Source of the DNA: Erodium maritimum
Taxonomy: Eukaryota > Streptophyta > Magnoliopsida > Geraniales > Geraniaceae
NCBI GenBank assembly: GCA_963921825.1
Contig: OY997592.1
Coordinates: 59,788,336-59,852,335, forward strand
Direction: 5' to 3'
Length of the DNA: 64,000 nucleotides
Shown: in pieces, positions 21,996-33,249 of the stretch
How the letters are laid out: each line of letters begins with the position of its first letter
Position numbering within the stretch: the stretch's first letter is position 1
The notes under the pieces: generated by a model
The model's input: only the letters and a program-made list of their open reading frames with translations
What the model was told of the DNA's origin: nothing
The model's database searches: none
Made by a program: the position numbers and the translations under genes

Positions 21996-23350
21996 TATAC
22001 ATACTTTTTAAAAGATCAATTCCTTATAAATTATGAGTTTCCGTTAAAAGATTAAACGGAATCCATTTAACAACTTAAAATGATCCTATACGCATGAATT
22101 ATCGAGGATAATTTACTATCTCTACTATTAGGCATTTTCTATATTCAAAGTTTGCACATATACACTAAATTGCTAATAAATCCAATGAATACATTAATAA
22201 TGTTGGACATTCTTGGTAGCATTTAATATCTAGAAACTATAAGAATCCAAATATACCCATCTACTATAACCCACTCGCAGGTAGCAGTAGTCACCATGAA
22301 CCTAAGCTGCAGTTATATATGTTCAAGCTTTTATATGCACATTATAACCAGATTTAGGTTAATCAAGTTCTGTGTACTTGATAGGGATCCATTAGCTTTT
22401 ATATGCACATTAGAACCAGATTTAGGTCAATCAAATTCGATATCATTGATTTGTTGAAGTCGCGTTTGGTTCGTACAGTGGTGGATCTAGCTTTTTTAAT
22501 GAGGGGGGACACCAACTTTTTTGACGATAATGATTGACATTTTTTAACGAGGTGCACTGATTTTTTTTATAATTCATAAGAATAATATAAAATAACATAA
22601 AAAATATTTGTATCATATAAAAAGATAATAATTAATATTTTATTACAAAACACGACTTCAGAAGTTTTATATTTTGAAAAAAATATATTATTTTTTTGTC
22701 AATATAATAAAAAAAATTCAGCGTATACAATACTGACTGACCTCTTACTCGATTTCTTCTTATCAAAACTTGTGGAGTTTGATTTTCGGTTGAAATAACT
22801 ATAGAAAGTAGATAACTACATTTAAATTGATAATAGTCATCCCTTAAACAATAAGTAAGTCAAAACTCAAATTAATAATAGTCTTTAATTTAAGATAACG
22901 ACTTAAATTAAAATTTTGCACAAATTAAAATTTTAGATGATAAAAAATATAAAATTCACTAGAGTAAAAAATATATAATAAAAACAGTAATTTATAAATA
23001 TAAGCTAATACAATTAAGAAAATAGAAAAACTATAATTGTAAACAGATATTATTGAAGAAAATGGAAAGAAAACAAGAAATTAGTAATATAACTGAGATG
23101 GGACATTTATACCGAAAGACATAAATTATAGGGAAAGAAATGCAAAAGTTAAGGTAATGATATGTGCCCCCCCCCCCCCCCCCCCCCCCGAGTCTTAAGT
23201 AGGTAGTAGGTCCCTTAAGGGTTCGTATTGCCCAAATATAATGTAGAGACCCCGCGAAGAACAAGAGACTCAAGGTTAACTCGAGGAACGACTAGTGTGA
23301 TGAATAACTCTCGAGAAGGGCGACGCAGTGTCTAGAAAAATAACAACAAT
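21996..23350. other. AT-rich repeats with a hAT-like terminus and a 23-C run
   Basis: No gene is recognised. CAGTGGTGGATCTAGC at about 22478 resembles the left end of plant hAT elements (CAGTGGCGGA-type), but no matching right end was found. A run of 23 C lies at 23167-23189. The words TTTTATATGCACATTA and CAGATTTAGGT are duplicated around 22330-22425. Confidence 0.4.
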
Positions 23351-24413
23351 CATATCGATCTTTTTATCGACTTTTCGAACAACTCCATCGATAGAAAGAC
23401 TCGACCGGACACGCTACCAGAGACAGCTACACCTACCGGAGATCTGAGATTCCGACAAGGAGGACAAACATAAGACCAACAAAATAACCAATAACGCCTA
23501 GCACGAACTATTCGCGACCGGTCTCCGAAGACAAAGGTTGGGATCGTAGTGACGGGAGGGGGTGGATGGTGCCGGCGGGTGTAGATCTGATCCGCTTGAG
23601 GCGGGTGCACGAGTCTAACCGGATGAACACGAAAAGCAGGAGCACGGGCTCGGACTGCGGGTCTCCGCTTGAAAGTGGGATTAGAAATGACCGACTGACT
23701 GGAGGAGGAGCGGGGCGGGAAAGCTCGGCCGAGGTAGTACGGTTTGACGTCATCAGGAGATAAGGCCAGCTGACCAAACAAGCGGCCAGCTGTCGTCACT
23801 GTCGGGAGAAGTGGCCGGTGGAAGGGCCGGAGTATAGGACATGAGGGAGGTGTGGGGAATGGTAGATCTGGGCCGTTTAAGGCTAAATGGGGCGGACTTG
23901 GTCGGATGAGGGCGGAAGGAGGCAGAGCGGGGCATATCTGGGTGGGGGAAGGTGGAGGGTGGAGGTGGAGGGCGGCGGCGAAGGACGGACATCGACAGAC
24001 GAAGGCTGTTGACGGCGTAGGTAGATGGACGAGCTCGAGTTGAGGTGAGGAAGACTCGACCGTGTTAGAAATTGAGATCAAAAGCACAATAAAACTCAAA
24101 TCACATGAACACGAGTTGAGGTGTGGTATGTTGGCATCCTCTGTGCCAACATACCACACAAGTATGTCATCGTCAAGCCTCTCTTTCCGTGCCACCCCTA
24201 ATGCTCGCACTAAGGTCACGGACCATACCCCGCAGGTATGTCATCGTCAAACCACCTCTCGTGTTGACGGTATCACTCCTTTCTTTACTTCATTCTTGTT
24301 GTTATAACACCATTCAACCAACCAAAAGACAAACTCTTGATTTACTCTTGGTCCAGCAGAACAACAACACAAAGAAGCACCTTCTTGATGGTCTTCTCCA
24401 ACCTTTCCCCTCG
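23351..24413. other. GC-rich, probably retroelement-derived region, unassigned
   Basis: A 289-codon frame is open on the minus strand (24219-23350), but its proline/arginine-rich product matches nothing I know. The opposite strand is equally open, as expected of GC-rich non-coding DNA. The duplicated phrase GGTATGTCATCGTCAA (about 24162 and 24235) and a perfect hairpin at 24121-24159 lie at its right side. LTR sequence is one possibility, but no boundaries are visible. Confidence 0.35.
24121..24159. repeat. Perfect 16-bp inverted repeat with 7-nt loop
   Basis: GTGTGGTATGTTGGCA (24121-24136) is followed by TCCTCTG and the exact reverse complement TGCCAACATACCACAC (24144-24159). It is not next to any gene I can identify. 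Confidence 0.9.
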
Positions 24414-24422
24414 TATATATTA

Positions 24423-25919
24423 GGGCAAAAGTCACCTCAATACCCTAACGATAGGGTTAGCGTCATTTCAGTACCTTAACTATTTTTAGTGGCACCTCAA
24501 TACCCTAGAATGACATTTTTCGTCACTTTAGTACCCGCCGTCAACTTTCCATCCGTTTTGGATGGAAAACGGTTTATTTTTTTTTGAAATTCCCTTTTTA
24601 CCCTTCAACCTTTTTTAACCCCACAAAACATAATCCTCATTTTCAAATCCACTCCCATTCTACTCCACCTCCTTCCATCTCCAGCACTTCACGGTTTTGT
24701 TCTTCTTCTTTTTTTGCTTTTCATTGCTTTCTTATATGCTCAGCTTCATCGCCATCTCTCTCCACCCAAATCCTCAGCTCATCGACATCGGTCTCCCCCA
24801 AATCCTGAACTCATCGCCATCGGTCAAGACACGTTTTGGCTGGAGTTCATGTTGGCATGGCTCTCGGTCATATATTTTGGGGATTTTCAGTTTCAGAGAC
24901 AATAAGGAAGGCGTTGGTGATTTTTGGGTTTGATTTTTTTTGGGGGGTTTGAAACTTTTTCGATTTCAAATCTCATCTGAAATTTTCAAACTCCTCATTT
25001 TCCATTTTCATATCTGAAAGCTTGTAATAAATTTGTATTTTTTTAGACTAAAATTTGTAGATCTGGAGATAGGGATTACAGTTTGTAATATAGAGACAAA
25101 TGATGAGGATGAATTTGTTTCCTCTTCTTCTAGAATTTGTAGTTGGAATTTGTGCTTCGTGTGATTTGGAAGAAATTATGTTCTTCGTGTGCTTGTGCTT
25201 GTATGGCTTCTGCAAGGTGCAAAAGAATTGAAAAAGAAACTGAGATGTTGGAAGTTAACACACAAAAAAAGAATTGAAAAAACATGACTTTGTGCTTGTA
25301 TGGAAGTGAACACACGGAAAACAGATTTTTTAAAATAAAACTGATTTTTTTAAAAATAAAACTGATTTTTAAAAAATAAAAACTGATTTTTGAAAATAAA
25401 ATATGCTTTTTATAAATAAAAACAGATTTTTTAACCATAAAAACTGATTTTTGAAAATAAAATATGCTTTTTATAAATAAAACAGATTTTTTTAAAAATA
25501 AAACTGATTTTTGAAAATAATATATGATTTTTTGAAATAAAATATCTTTTTTTTGAAATAGAAAATAATATATTTTTAAATATAAACTGATTTTATAAAA
25601 TAAAAAATTAATATTTTTAAATAAATTCTAATTTTTATAAAATAAAAACAGATTTTTGAAAATAAAAATGTTTTTTATAAAATAAATAAATAAATAAAAA
25701 GAAAATTTGAAAACCAATGACATATTTTGAAATTTTGACTGTTTGTGAGGGGTATTTTGGACTTTTCAAGCATTTTCCATCCAAAATGGATGGAAAGTTG
25801 ATGGCGGGTACTAAAGCGACGAAAAATATCATTCTAAGGTATTGAAGTGCCACTAAAAATAGTTAGGATACTGAAATAACGCTAACTCTATAATTAGGGT
25901 ATTGAGATGAAAATTACCC
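24423..25919. mobile_element. Mutator-like element, 1.5 kb, with perfect 9-bp duplication
   Basis: It starts GGGCAAAAGTCACCTCAATA and ends GAGATGAAAATTACCC. Perfect flanking nonamers TATATATTA lie at 24414-24422 and 25920-25928. The terminal inverted repeats run over 100 bp and include AGTGGCACCTCAATACCCTA, CCCGCCGTCAACTTTCCATCC and their reverse complements. The interior has a pyrimidine-rich tract (24640-24800) and an array of AACTGATTTTT words (25320-25690). No complete gene is present; the interior could include captured host sequence. Confidence 0.9.
25320..25690. repeat. Degenerate array of AAAACTGATTTTT-type units
   Basis: A dozen or more imperfect units of about 20-25 bp combine AAAACTGATTTTT or AACAGATTTTT with AAAATAAAA. 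The same words occur in the Harbinger MITE at 3740-3860, which is otherwise unrelated. Confidence 0.7.
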
Positions 25920-25928
25920 TATATATTA

Positions 25929-26564
25929 TCCAGGGGAATCGTTAGCAATTTGCAACACTCTTATAGTTAGGCCCAGCATGATGTCCATACTATTACCATG
26001 GGCTTATAATTAGGCCCGTATAATATAGCTCCATTTCTTCAACTGGGCATATGGTCAGGCCCGTATAATATGCCCACACATGTCCCTTTCCTTACTTTGT
26101 CTTATGCTAGGCCAATAAGTAAAAGTCCATTTCATGTTGGGTCTTATAGTAGGACCCAGTTGTAGGCCCATATGTTAGGGCATATTGATTGGTCCAAGAA
26201 CTTTAAAATATTTTAATTTATGGGCCGTGCCAGGCCCAAATGGTATCTCGATTAATAGGCGGGTTATTGAGTTTTGGGCTGTCTTACAGACCCATGTATA
26301 TATTATACCTTGGCCACGGTTCTTTCTGAACAATGCATATTTCATATGTTTTGTTTCCTTTGGTCTATGTTTTCTTCTTCCAATTTTGTTCATTAATTAC
26401 ACATTTTATTTCAATGTAATTAGCGACCATGACAGTGAAGATTTAGAACCTTAAAGAAGATACCTTTGATATCGACTTAAGTAATTTAAAGGTAAATTGC
26501 AGCAACAAAAACTATCCCTTATTTAAAATGGGCCTTAGTTATCAAGATATAAATGTCTCATATA
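25929..26564. other. Intergenic region dense in GGCCCA/TGGGC words
   Basis: No gene is recognised. Roughly ten copies of GGCCC(A/G) or its complement occur between 25965 and 26530, including AGGCCCGTATAATAT twice. Such words resemble plant site II (TCP-factor) motifs, but no promoter-gene pair is visible. Confidence 0.45.
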
Positions 26565-28250
26565 TTTTTTTATGAGCGAAGTTACTAATTTTATTAACTT
26601 AAAAAGGAGTCCGTTTCAAAAAAAAAAACTTAAAAAAGAGTCGGTACAAAGATAGGGCCCCCGAGAGCTCCCTTTCCACAAAGATAGGGCCCCCGAGAAC
26701 CCCTTGGGTTATGTATATTGTTGAGTGTTTGGGGTTACAATTTCCCCCCTTCCTCGAGCTAAGGGGTCCTTAGGTACCGTGTTCGGGGTCAAAGCTGCAA
26801 ACCCCAATGGGATGACCGAGGCCTCCTTGATCTTCCAATCTGTAGCATAGTTCTTGCCCTAGTGATCTGCCTTGAACTCCAACAATAAGACGTCAAAGAG
26901 AGGGATTCCAAGCGTCTCCCAGTCGCAATCCCGAACCATACGCCCAATTCTCCTACAATTGAAACAGAAAGTGGGTAGCTTAGTATAGGTCAGGGAGACC
27001 CGGATCGGATCCCGAAACTCCCAAAAACGTAGGAGGAGATATCGACGCAAGAGGCGCCTTAGAGGTTCGCCATAAGCAGACCTTGACTGCCCCTCCTCAA
27101 CAAAGACCACATTGATCGCTGGGAACGTCCACACAAACTCCCAGAGTAGTTCCAATGGTCTCCCTAGACGTTTTTGTCCGTACCAATGGCAGTAAGCCTT
27201 TGGCATGGACCCAAAGCTGTATACGGTCCAAACTGGGAGGTTCTCGGGCCAATGGGTCGATGCCCCCAAGCAGTAACAATTGACCATCAAAGCACTAGGG
27301 CTCGTTTCCATGAACCCATAACCGAGCCTTCGAGACAGAAAGTACAATGCAACTGCGCCCGGTTCAACATCCTCGACGACCAAACCCGATGCCTTGGTAG
27401 TGATCCTTAGCATGACATCCTTCCGGGGGGGCCGTGGGTTAGCAGTTTCCCAAGCATGCCAAAGCTTTGGCGAGCCAAAATAGTCGGGTCTATCGGGTTG
27501 AATGAGACTAGCACCTCCATGTCCCCCTCCTCCTCCTCCTTCTCCTCCTCCTCCTCCTCAAGGGTTGAATAGGACTAGCACCTCCGTGTCGTCCTCATCT
27601 TCAAGATATCAGATGCATAGGCTCTACTACAAGTTATCCATGAGTGAAATCATCAAGTGCGGGGGCACAGGGATGGATGGGGCCGTCACGTCAACAAGGA
27701 TCTGAGAAGCATCCCTTATATGGGCTACCGTGCCCTTGTCCAGAAGGATTGGGATCAATAGAGCAACTACGAGGGAGGGGAGCGGGATAAGAACACGTAG
27801 TGATGTCCATGGCCCACCCCTCAAAGACTCAGGACCGTCTCAGAGAAGTGGGTTAGGATCCGTTTTAGACTTACTTGGGACGGAAGGTAGGGATAAGGTT
27901 TTCATGGGTCACCCTGACTTTGATTTGATGGAGGGGGTGCCACCAGAGTGAGACCGGGGAGAACGCCATGACTGCAATGATGGTGATCGGTGGAGGAAGC
28001 GGTGGAGAGGGGGTGAGATCAGATTTAGTGACTTTGAGTTTTCTTCTACGCCCTGCCTTAAGAGGGATGATAACCTCGTGTGATGGGCACGACGGTGGGA
28101 CGATCAGGCCAACACTCAAGGACGTTACAGAAAGATCCATTGGCGGTGTAGGCGGTGATAGAAAAGTAATGATGGTTGATGGTATCGTGGTTTCAGAGGG
28201 AGCAAACACCATAGGTAGTCTAGGATTTGCTTGAAAGAGACACACGATAC
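26565..28250 (-). mobile_element. LINE-like retroelement, ORF1 part only, minus strand
   Basis: On the minus strand the 3' end reads TTAATAAAATTAGTAACTTC then an A tail (plus-strand T run at about 26565-26572). Upstream is ORF1-like coding. A proline-rich N-terminal part lies at 28245-27871 (MCLFQANPRLPMVFAPSETT). The conserved DUF4283-to-zinc-knuckle part lies at 27413-26859: LPVWTVYSFGSMPKAYCHWY, then IRVSLTYTKLPTFCFNCRRI and MVRDC. Stops and frame changes separate the parts. No endonuclease or reverse transcriptase follows before the tail. It is the same broad family as 33960-40670. Confidence 0.72.
26859..27413 (-). pseudogene. LINE ORF1 (DUF4283 with degenerate CCHC knuckle) fragment
   Basis: A 184-codon frame carries the plant LINE ORF1 pattern: VDVPSDQ-type sequence in an adjacent frame, then a C-terminal knuckle FCFNCRRIGRMVRDC. 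Cys-x2-Cys is kept, but the expected His is Arg. Its partner N-terminal frame is displaced at 27871-28245. Family role: an RNA-binding chaperone in the LINE particle. Not expected to be functional. Confidence 0.7.
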
Positions 28251-28429
28251 GAATGAGAGAGAATTTGACTTAAACGTCCTTATTAAAACATATTATCCTT
28301 TATTTCATATTTTTGAATTTTGAGTTCGTAATCATTGATTGGTGGTTGTGGTCTTGAAGTAAACCGAGCAAACAAGGTGAGTATTGATCAAACAATATTC
28401 TATTTTCTATGTCAAGAAGTGGTAGCCGA

Positions 28430-30272
28430 TCTAAAGGGTATGGGAGTACTGTACTGGACCCGAGGGGGGGGTGCGGATGACGTGGCCCGTTGGGTGGCCA
28501 GATACGGGGCTGGTCGGGTCAGTCCGAACGGGCCGGGTGGGCCTCACGGGTTGGAGGGCCATCCAGATTTGGGCTGGCAACCACGAGAGGGGGTAGGCCC
28601 AGTTGACCGGGAAAGGAGGCCCAATGTCGGTTGGACCCGGGGCGGTCCGGAAGACATCGCCCGATAGGCATCTAGGTATGGATCCGGGTCGAGGCATGAT
28701 CCGCAGGTAGCACATGGGAAGGGTTTGGTCCCGGTTCGTAACCCGACCCAAGCGGGTCAGCCGGATCTAGTAAATGGTTTCAACCCGTTTGGGATACAGG
28801 GGAGTGATTGGCGTAGCCCGGGGGCACATGTCGGGGATTTGGGATCCCAGATGAGCTCGATGAGGATCAAGGAGGTCGTGGTGCCGGTTCAGGAGGTCAC
28901 AGGCTGAGGGAATCAGTATAGGTTTGCGCTGGTAGCTAAGGTCTTGACAACCAAGAAGATCTTCTGGAAGTCAGTGGTAGCTCGGATGGAAGATGTTTGG
29001 GGCATGAAGGTCAATGCCAAACCTCTGGAGGGGGGTCTGGTCGCTTTTTTCTTTAGGACAACTAAGGAGAGGGAGATAGTGCTGATGGGGGAACCTTGGT
29101 CTTTCTGGGATTCCCTCGTTTTGTTTACGGACCTGCGTGCTCATATGCAGGTACGAGATTTAGAGCTTCATCATTTCACGGTTTGGGCGCGAGTTTCGAA
29201 TTTACCTGTGTGGGCATGGACGAGAGATGTGGGGTTCAGAGTAGGGAATACTTTGGGTGTCTGCCAAGAGGTGGATGTGGATAAGGAGGGGCTATGCTGG
29301 GGGGACTTTATGAAGACCAGAATCAGGGCGGACATCCGCGTACCTTTGCAGAGTCAGCTATGGTTTCGGTTGTCAGTATCCCAGGTACGAACTCGGCTAT
29401 TTGTTTCCTATGAACACCTCCCTGAGCATTGTTTTGGATGTTGTTGTGCCGGCCACCTATTTCCGGTCTTTCCGGTAGTGGGGGAGTACGGGGACCGTCG
29501 CTGACGGACCCGAGATCGGCTCTGGAGAAGGCGAAACATAGGAAGGCTGCCCCAGGGACGAACTGGACATATATGAGAGGTATGGGAAGAGGGGTATCCA
29601 AACCGGTTGGACCAAGGATGCCGCCACGACATCAGGAAAGGGAGATGTATGGGGGGCAGGCGGACAGGGGAGAGAAGGTACCGATAGGATGGCTACCAAG
29701 GGATCCTTCACCGTAGTTATCTGGAAAGAAAAGGGCGGCGAGGGACGAGGAACCTGAGGAAGAGGAAGGATCGTCGGCGTCTGACGGGGCGTCACAGGTA
29801 GCGGCGGGGGGCTTCAAGCACCCCTGCCTCCAGGAATGAGTGCTTGGGGGTCTAGGGAGGGGTTGGTCGGCTGTACCATCTCCCTGGCAAATTGGTGGCA
29901 ATGGTTCTGCCAACAGTCGACAAGATGCTTCTCTACCACTTCGGGGTCAACAATCCCGCGTTCAGGAGCCCTACAATTATCAGTCAAGGGAGGACGACGC
30001 ACGCTGACTTACCGGGGGAGTTATCGGTCCACCACTATATAGATTTCACCTGATCTGCTCGATCAGCGTCTTATGGTTGGATGTATCGGTGTCTTTGGAT
30101 GCTACCGGAGTCCCACCCCTCCGACCGCCCTTATGTCCATGAGCAACATTTACTATTCAACACTTGTATTCCAGATTTATGTTAGTTTCTTGGTTTATAT
30201 GGTGTTAGCCGCCTTCGCGGTCATCACAATGTTTTAATTAATAATACTATCATTTTGTTCAAAAAAAAAAAA
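28430..30272 (+). mobile_element. ORF1-only LINE-like element A, 5' truncated
   Basis: It ends with AATTAATAATACTATCATTT and a poly-A run at 30259-30272. The coding part starts in the middle of ORF1, because the region around 28480-28530 matches 49115-49150 of element B. Directly after the ORF1 stop (about 29840) comes a 3' UTR conserved with element B, for example GTTCAGGAGCCCTAC and AGGGAGGACGACGCACGCTGA. There is no room for ORF2. Target duplications were not found. Confidence 0.75.
28896..29840 (+). pseudogene. LINE ORF1: DUF4283 plus CCHC-type zinc knuckle (copy A)
   Basis: The main frame (28944-29504) reads KKIFWKSVVARMEDVWGMKV, then FFFRTTKEREIVLMGEPWSF, WARVSNLPVWAW, then VSYEHLPEHCFGCCCAGHLF. 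This is a DUF4283 domain followed by a knuckle in which the last Cys is lost (CFGCCCAGHLFPVF). A TGA at 29502 precedes in-frame-like tail sequence (SALEKAKHRKAAPGTNWTYM) and an ending GGFKHPCLQE also found in copy B. Role in the family: RNA-binding ORF1 protein. Frame changes make it a pseudogene. Confidence 0.8.
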
Positions 30273-30770
30273 AGTTTTCACATTTAACCCTTCAAAATAA
30301 TAGTCACACTTTACACAATTATAAGTATTGGTTACCCGTCTTTAGTTGTAGAGTATGTTTTTTTTAGTTAGAATCTAAACTGGTAATTGACACCACGGCA
30401 TGAATGTCCCAAAGCCAGACAGAACATAATTTATGAACCTAACAATGAAATAGACGTAACTCTACTGCCTTGAGAGCATTCTCCTTGACAACGATTTCTC
30501 TCTTTATCTCGTCCACTAACAATCTAAACCTAATAATTTCCCAATATCCAAACAAAGTTAAGCAAAAATGTCATTAATCGGTGGCAAAACAGTAATTTAC
30601 AAAACGATCCACCTGAATCGCCCGTTCGCATAACTTGCTTTCATCATTATCAGTTTGTAGCCAACACTTGTTTGGCCACCATCTATCATTTTTTTTCCTA
30701 AATAAAATGAAAAAAAGAGAAAAAATCCTTCTTTTCCTCCTTAAGAGTGTCACTTTTAATGTTTTGGCTA
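30273..30770. other. Downstream region of the YUCCA gene
   Basis: No gene is recognised. It is AT-rich and holds the expected 3' UTR and polyadenylation region of the minus-strand YUCCA gene; T-rich stretches at 30690-30735 read as A-rich on that strand. The exact poly-A site cannot be set. Confidence 0.5.
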
Positions 30771-32746
30771 TCACAATGACTTTGATTGAGGACGAGGGAG
30801 AATTGGTCTAGAACATGCGATGCGATGTTTGGCTTCTTCTTTCCAACAGACTTCGATGTTTTGTGCTATCTTTTGCGCATCAAGAGCCGCACCTAGCAAG
30901 CCACGTTTGGTGAATCCTACTGCATAAAGTCCGTTCTCTCCTTTCCATCCGTTCGGGAATTCTTTTATCGGGAATCCATCTTTCTCTGAAAACATCTCTC
31001 TATCCTATAAAATTGAATCCAATATATGTTTCTCATTATTAATTTCTTGAAACAGGCATTCTCTCCTAAGAACATTGAACAAATGAGAGTTTAGAATTAC
31101 CAACCTTTAGCCAGTAGGGTACATTGCTTTTGTAGCCCGTGGCCAAGATGATTGCGTCGAATTTTTCTGCTTTTCCGTCGGTGAAGTGAACCATATCAGG
31201 TTTCAAACATTTAATCCCCGCACATACCTACATAGATCGAATAACAAATTATAAGACTCAATGACAATCAGATAAAAACTAAATTTAAAACAAAATCAAC
31301 AGACTTGGGTGATACCTTAATGTGACCACTCTTGATCTTAGCCAGAGTCCCAACGTCCAAAACCGGGGTCTTGCCCGATAAATTTTTGAGTTGCAGAGGA
31401 CCTAATTTGGGACGGGTCAATCCTAACCGAGCAGTGTCCCCAAAAACAAGCCACGACACCAATAGTAAAAACCAATCCACGAGTCGTATTGGGAACCGCT
31501 TTAACAACCACATTGACAGCCCGAATGTCGACCTCCCAAGTATCTCTCGGGGTAACACGTGCACCTAACGATGTCACAATGCAAAAGATTAATCAAAATA
31601 ACTTCAAGGCGTGCTCGAAAATGTGAAGAAAGTGCAACCATGCCCCAAATGGATGAATGTGTGGGAACTTGAAGCCACTACTCACTCCAAAACATGTATG
31701 CTTTCGTTTCTTTTCATAAAAGACCAAAACCATCGGATTTTTCGAAACAAACAATAATTCCAAAAACATTAATATAAAATCGGGGTCGCTCTCCTGTACC
31801 CAAAACTACCATTTCCTTATGATCATATAAAATATTACCATTTTTGGAGAAAAATATAAATTATTTTAATTCAGTCTAAATTTGATTATTTTTAAAAATT
31901 AACATTTAACCGTAAACATTGGGTTTATGGATGAAATTGAGATAAGAAGGATTTAGAATTATCCAAATTTGGAAAAACAAAAGTGAGTAGTGGGTATTTG
32001 AATTTTGAAGGGGTAAATTAGGTAGTGTTTGGTTGAAGAGTTTAAATTGTTACCGTATCCCTGACGACGAGCGATGGTTTGGCGTCGAAATTGCAGAGAT
32101 CCAAACAGACCTCCATTCCGGAGTTGCCGCAGCCAACGACCAGAACCTTCTTCCCCCGGAACTCCTCGCCGCTCTTGTACAGGCTCGTGTGCCGCACGCT
32201 CCCGCCGAACTCCTCCATCCCCGGAATCTCCGGCACCAGCGCCTCCGCATTCTCCCCCGTCGCCACCACCAGCCACCGGCACACGTACTCCGTCTCCGTC
32301 CCCCCTCCCCCGACGCTCCCCACGCGCCACATGCCCAGGGCGGGATCGTACTCCGCGCGCGTGACGGACTCGACGAACCGCGGCCGGATCTCGAACCGCT
32401 CCGCGTACGACTCCAGGTAGGCCACGAACTGCTGCTTCGTCGGATACGTCGGGAAATCGGCCGGGAACGGCAGCATCGGCAGCTCGCAGAACTGCTTCGG
32501 CAGGTGGAGGCGGAGGCGGTCGTAGGTCCTCAGCTTCCACAGCGACGCGATGCAGCTCGATCTCTCCAGGACCACGCTCGGCACCCCTCGCTCCTTCAGG
32601 CACGCCGCCGCCGCCAGCCCCGACGGCCCGGCGCCCACGATCACCGTGCCCGGCACGAACAGGAAACGGCGCCGTTTATCGCCGTCGCCGCCGAGGTCCA
32701 TCGCAATGGGGTCGTGAGCTTGCTTGCCTTGAATCTCTCTCTCCAT
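30771..32746 (-). CDS. YUC6-like: YUCCA flavin-containing monooxygenase, YUC6/YUC2-like
   Basis: Four exons are read on the minus strand: 32746-32054, 31564-31316, 31227-31105 and 31004-30771. All junctions are GT/AG and phase 0, giving about 432 residues. The FAD-binding GAGPSG is at 38-43, the NADPH-binding GCGNSG at 205-210, VVATGENAE near 160-168 and ATGYKSNVP at 343-351. Family knowledge: YUCCA enzymes oxidatively decarboxylate indole-3-pyruvate to indole-3-acetic acid, the main auxin route. [40 protein letters not shown] and [20 protein letters not shown], plus the start [12 protein letters not shown], place it with YUC6/YUC2 rather than YUC3/5/8/9. No disabling change is seen. Exon 1 is strongly GC-rich, the later exons are not. 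It stands alone between LINE remnants. Confidence 0.95.
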
Positions 32747-33245
32747 CAGAAATCGAATTGCGAATTGCGAATTGTAATGCTTAGGAGTGTGACGAGTTTG
32801 AGTTGGAGAGGAACAGAGGAAGGTTAATTAGGATTAATCCGATCCTAATTATCTGTTTAATTAAGAAGAAGGATTGGTGATTAGCGATTATGTAGAGTTT
32901 ATTTGAAACTCTGTTTCTGGTGATGGCTGTATCAGCGTTGAAGTTCTAAACAGAGAGGTGGTGATATATATACACGTATATTTATTCTATTTTATTTTTA
33001 TACTTTTGAGAGTTTATAAGAGCAATATGCTAGTGAAGTAATATTTATGGGACACGTCGTAATCATGACTAGTTTAATAAGTAGGAGTGAGTGTTGTTGG
33101 AACTGATGTTAGAAAGATTTATCTGGTTGATCTCGGTATTTATATTATTTTCGAACCTTAATCTATGTGAAACTATTCAAAACCATAACAAGTTGTCTTG
33201 AGTGACAAGGTAACTTACTATTCATGTTTTATGGGTTATGGACTC
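32747..33245 (-). promoter_or_regulatory. Upstream region of the YUCCA gene
   Basis: Only about 500 bp separate the ATG from a LINE tail at 33250. On the minus strand the AT-rich TATATATA at about 32965-32975, roughly 220 bp upstream of the ATG, is a plausible TATA box. No auxin-response TGTCTC cluster was obvious. Confidence 0.45.
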
Positions 33246-33249
33246 AAAG

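Noticed and set aside
23350-24219. 289-codon minus-strand frame, proline- and arginine-rich
   Set aside because: No domain is recognisable, both strands are similarly open and it overlaps repeat-like sequence. Treated as GC-rich non-coding DNA.
32033-32827. 264-codon plus-strand frame over YUCCA exon 1
   Set aside because: Antisense shadow of a clearly coding, GC-rich exon.
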